A stretch of DNA of 64,000 nucleotides, taken from Bacteroides sp. ET71. GTDB taxonomy: Bacteria; Bacteroidota; Bacteroidia; Bacteroidales; Bacteroidaceae. Below are positions 62,770 to 64,000 of the stretch, in pieces; within the stretch, counting starts at the first letter, position 1, and each line of letters opens with the position of its first letter. Where the stretch lies: NCBI RefSeq assembly GCF_023336905.1, contig NZ_JAMBLS010000010.1, forward strand, positions 1 to 64,000, read 5' to 3'. A program made the translations under genes and the position numbers. The notes beneath the pieces were generated by a model. That model saw only the letters and a list, made by a program, of their open reading frames with translations. It made no database searches and was not told the DNA's origin.

Positions 62770-62785
62770 ATTCGAGCTATCGAAT
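62770..62785. promoter_or_regulatory. Palindromic operator candidate
   Basis: ATTCGA-GCTA-TCGAAT is a perfect 6-bp-arm inverted repeat located 10 bp before the TATATTTG box and between the divergent mcrB and XRE genes. It is well placed for autorepression by the XRE protein, and may also touch mcrB expression. Confidence 0.5.
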
Positions 62786-62794
62786 ATAATTCGC

Positions 62795-62802
62795 TATATT
62801 TG
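62795..62802 (+). promoter_or_regulatory. Putative -7 box before the XRE-hsdR operon
   Basis: TATATTTG fits TAnnTTTG; it lies 23 bp upstream of the XRE ATG. Confidence 0.55.
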
Positions 62803-62824
62803 CACAATAAAATTGCATTTAAGG

Positions 62825-63031
62825 ATGAAGTTAAATAGGATAAAGGCAGTCTTGGTGGACAAAGGCATTTCTCAGACGTGGTTGGCTAAAAAGCTGGATA
62901 AGAGTTTCAGTATGGTTAATGCCTATGCTTGTAACAGAATCCAGCCAAACTTGGAGACACTGCAACAGATAGCAGAGATCCTTCAAGTTGACTTAAAAGA
63001 TCTGATAACAGATAAGGATGAACGAGAATGA
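62825..63031 (+). CDS. XRE-family HTH controller of the second type I system
   Basis: A 68-residue Cro/CI-type protein: MKLNRIKAVLVDKGISQTWLAKKLDKSFSMVNAYACNRIQPNLETLQQIAEILQVDLKDLITDKDERE. It is closely similar to the XRE at 15559-15765, with identical QTWLA and KSF.MVN.Y.CNR elements. The ATG at 62825 is used since residues further upstream are not conserved. It precedes the hsdR gene by about 62 bp and likely controls it. Confidence 0.85.
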   Translation: MKLNRIKAVLVDKGISQTWLAKKLDKSFSMVNAYACNRIQPNLETLQQIAEILQVDLKDLITDKDERE

Positions 63032-63092
63032 TGTTCTGTGGGCATGTGTTATCTTTTTGGCGTGTAACTTCTGATAATGCAGAAATATAGGA

Positions 63093-64000
63093 ATGACTAT
63101 GACTCCGGAAGAAAAAGCGAGGCAAAAGATAGATCAGTGGTTCGCCGAGGCGGGTTGGAAGGTAATCAATAGGGAAGACTATGAACCGACCTGTACGGCT
63201 GTCGCCATAAGGGAAGGGTTGCTAAAAGGTAATCTTGAAGCTGATTATTTCCTTTTTATTAATGGTAAAGCTGTTGGTGTGTTAGAAGCAAAGAGGGAAG
63301 ATATAGATGCTCTTTCCGATAAGGTATGTGAGCAGGCGGCATTATATGCTAAAAGTGTTCCTCATATCTATCAGGCATATCAGAAACCATTGCCGTTTAT
63401 CTTCACGTCAAATGGCAAGGAACTGTATTTCTGTGATTTTCGTGAACAAGAGCAGGGCTTTAAACAGATCATAGCTATTCCGACTCCCTATGAATTAGTC
63501 AAACAGTTGGGAATAAGTGATTATTTCGCAGGACTTCCAACTTTGCAGAAAAAAGGATTGCGTGATTGCCAGTACGAGGCTGTAACCGAGCTGGAAAAAA
63601 GTTTTCGTGCAGGACAGAACCGGGCTCTGATGGTTTTGGCGACCGGTGCAGGCAAGACATATACGGCTTGCCTTGCCGCATACCGTCTGCTATCCTACAC
63701 TCCCATGCGAAGAATACTGTTTCTGGTGGACAGGAATAATCTGGGCAAACAGGCAGAGGGTGAATTCGGAACTTTTCGGTTGACAGAAAACGGAGATGCC
63801 TTCAATACCATATTTACGGTGAACAGGCTTCGTTCCTCATCCATTCCGTCAGACAGTAATGTGATTATTTCGACTATTCAGCGACTTTTTTCATTCTTGA
63901 AAGGGGATACTATCGAAGATAACGATGAAGATGATGGCAATGAACCAACCGAAGAAATCATTTTGCCGCCTAATCCGAACCTACCGCATGATTATTTTGA
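63093..64000 (+). CDS. hsdR: Type I restriction subunit R, N-terminal part (runs off the window)
   Basis: At least 302 residues, cut at the right edge. The nuclease domain shows ADYFLFINGKAVGVLEAKRED (Asp ... Glu-x-Lys), followed by the SF2 motor with Walker A ATGAGKTYTA, VDRNNLGKQAEGEF and STIQRLFSFLKG. The architecture fits the shorter-nuclease HsdR branch, distinct from the R at 4258-7392. The ATG at 63093 (MTMTPEEKARQ) or the one at 63099 are both possible. The XRE gene is upstream; hsdM and hsdS should follow outside the window. Confidence 0.88.
   Translation, partial: MTMTPEEKARQKIDQWFAEAGWKVINREDYEPTCTAVAIREGLLKGNLEADYFLFINGKAVGVLEAKREDIDALSDKVCEQAALYAKSVPHIYQAYQKPLPFIFTSNGKELYFCDFREQEQGFKQIIAIPTPYELVKQLGISDYFAGLPTLQKKGLRDCQYEAVTELEKSFRAGQNRALMVLATGAGKTYTACLAAYRLLSYTPMRRILFLVDRNNLGKQAEGEFGTFRLTENGDAFNTIFTVNRLRSSSIPSDSNVIISTIQRLFSFLKGDTIEDNDEDDGNEPTEEIILPPNPNLPHDYF

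Noticed and set aside
1-64000. CRISPR arrays, tRNA or rRNA genes
   Set aside because: No regularly spaced repeats with unique spacers and no tRNA- or rRNA-like segments were noticed on reading; faint or partial ones could be missed by eye.

Overview
The window is accessory DNA from a member of the Bacteroidales (Bacteroides, Phocaeicola, Parabacteroides or a close relative). Several signs support this: -7 promoter boxes of the TAnnTTTG type sit in front of several operons; MobA/MobB/MobC mobilisation sets, DUF3408, DUF3987 and DUF6371 proteins are present; several tyrosine recombinases lack the first catalytic arginine, as IntDOT does; and there is an AbiEi/AbiEii pair. No rRNA, tRNA, CRISPR array or housekeeping gene was seen. 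Nearly everything is either mobility machinery or anti-phage/restriction machinery, so this is a layered defence island.

Layout. (1) 0-16 kb, mostly minus strand: a long type I restriction operon (XRE regulator, hsdM, tyrosine recombinase, a 3' half hsdS, a Fic gene, a full hsdS, a GIY-YIG gene, a BRO-N/Fic gene, a 5' half hsdS, an Abi_C gene, hsdR). It is followed by a PARIS-like AAA-DUF4435 fusion, a frameshifted RhuM fragment, another Fic gene, a small hydrolase and a DUF6155 gene. (2) 16-22 kb, minus: mobilisation and replication-type genes of mobile element A (MobB, MobC, oriT-like region, DUF6371, a DUF3987 gene broken by an amber codon, HTH, membrane protein, RhuM-like protein), ending in the last part of A's integrase. 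(3) 22.2-42.8 kb: element B, about 20.6 kb, inserted inside A's integrase gene at the codons for the HCFRH box. It carries two tandem integrases, a PIN-like/coiled-coil/membrane protein, a second mobilisation set with a third integrase, a methylase plus T5orf172-helicase restriction system (frameshifted in a poly-A run), an HNH protein and a Hachiman HamA/HamB pair. (4) 42.8-45.5 kb: the N-terminal part of A's integrase, a four-HTH regulator, and about 850 bp without a gene. (5) 45.5-53.5 kb, plus: AbiEi/AbiEii, an unknown gene, and a protease-STAND NTPase with an MBL-fold hydrolase (AVAST type I-like). (6) 53.5-56.4 kb: one IS256-family element with a second IS256-family element inserted in its transposase. 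(7) 56.2-62.7 kb, minus: a compact five-gene operon, McrB (two EVE-like domains), McrC, a radical SAM enzyme, a HIRAN/Cys4 protein and a degenerate ADP-ribosylglycohydrolase-like protein. (8) 62.8-64 kb, plus: an XRE regulator and the start of a second type I hsdR.

How the parts work together. The type I operon appears able to change its specificity subunit: three copies of a 13-bp core lie in the same orientation at the centre of the hsdS genes, and a recombinase gene ends just upstream of the first copy. The PARIS-like and Abi_C genes in the same operon could act as back-up when restriction is blocked. Element B's entry would have destroyed A's own integrase, trapping A, while B brings its own recombinases. 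The most original candidates are the McrBC-radical SAM-HIRAN-ADPRH operon, the direct-repeat hsdS cassette, the PIN/membrane protein of element B, and the element-in-integrase insertion whose empty site can be rebuilt from the sequence. All functions are read from motifs and context only; no database search was possible.
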